This document shows, piece after piece, positions 63,962-64,000 of a stretch of 64,000 bases of DNA. Each line of letters begins with the position of its first letter. Position 1 is the stretch's first letter. The position numbers were made by a program, and so were the translations under genes. Location: contig NZ_NVXQ01000001.1 of assembly GCF_002733955.1 (NCBI RefSeq), forward strand, positions 310,001 through 374,000, written 5' to 3'. Below the pieces are notes generated by a model, which made no database searches, had not been told where the DNA came from, and saw only the letters and a list, made by a program, of their open reading frames with translations. This stretch comes from Hoeflea sp. GTDB taxonomy: Bacteria; Pseudomonadota; Alphaproteobacteria; Rhizobiales; Rhizobiaceae.

Positions 63962-64000
63962 CCGGACCTGTGAAAACCCGTATCGTCGGCCACGTGCTGG
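63958..64000 (+). CDS. Start of an enoyl-CoA hydratase-like gene, probable crotonobetainyl-CoA hydratase (partial)
   Basis: Only 14 codons are visible, MTGPVKTRIVGHVL, before the window ends. The ATG overlaps the stop of the acyl-CoA ligase. The start resembles the N-terminus of CaiD-like carnitinyl-CoA dehydratases, which fits the operon, but the call rests mostly on context. Confidence 0.5.
   Translation, partial: MTGPVKTRIVGHVL

Overview
The window looks like chromosomal DNA of a Rhizobiales alphaproteobacterium (Rhizobiaceae/Phyllobacteriaceae type, perhaps a free-living or marine lineage such as Hoeflea; the genus is a guess). The reasons are GC-rich third positions, many ATGA/GTGA stop-start overlaps, a dense set of ABC uptake systems with dedicated regulators, a predicted alpha-r14-type anti-Shine-Dalgarno sRNA, a carnitine dehydrogenase-thioesterase fusion of the rhizobial type, and DUF2126 transglutaminase genes. 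No tRNA, rRNA, insertion sequence, prophage or CRISPR array was seen.

Layout: (1) 1-1785: the end of an MttB-family methyltransferase gene and a ParDE toxin-antitoxin pair. (2) 1814-14650: an alpha/beta-galactoside island. One minus-strand operon holds a binding protein, two permeases, a GH36 alpha-galactosidase, an SDR dehydrogenase, 2-keto-3-deoxygalactonate kinase, KDPGal aldolase, an SMP-30 lactonase and a GH42 beta-galactosidase. An IclR regulator and the transporter ATPase are divergent. Together they form a De Ley-Doudoroff galactose route that lacks only galactonate dehydratase. (3) 14723-17403: a fatty acyl-CoA synthetase and a solo LuxR-type regulator. (4) 17451-25330: a ROK repressor translationally coupled to a di-heme oxidoreductase and an FG-GAP/ASPIC protein, divergent from xylFHG. 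(5) 25331-33855: an sRNA, LysR, purU, arsC with an ArsR-like operator, a small secreted protein, a DHA2 exporter, a DEAD-box helicase and an orphan CheW.

(6) 34102-40748: a three-gene transglutaminase/amidoligase - circularly permuted ATP-grasp/alpha-E - transglutaminase locus, a predicted peptide-modification system of unknown product. (7) 40762-47963: an oligopeptide ABC operon divergent from an ArgE/M20 deacylase. (8) 47997-55577: a guanidino-amino-acid cluster. AruH and AruI (the arginine transaminase route), a TetR regulator and a DDAH/arginine deiminase-like hydrolase are divergent from a polar amino acid ABC transporter across a perfect palindrome. (9) 55581-64000: a quaternary-amine cluster. 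It holds a CdhR-like AraC regulator, the dehydrocarnitine cleavage enzyme (BKACE), an HD-domain putative di-iron oxygenase, carnitine dehydrogenase fused to a thioesterase, an SDR, an acyl-CoA dehydrogenase, a SelT/W-like redox protein, an ADP-forming acyl-CoA ligase and the start of an enoyl-CoA hydratase. This fits conversion of gamma-butyrobetaine and carnitine to glycine betaine, and MttB at the left edge belongs to the same chemistry.

One pattern runs through the window. All four solute-binding-protein genes lie upstream of their permease genes with a strong hairpin in the gap, suggesting a shared post-transcriptional way of making more binding protein than permease.
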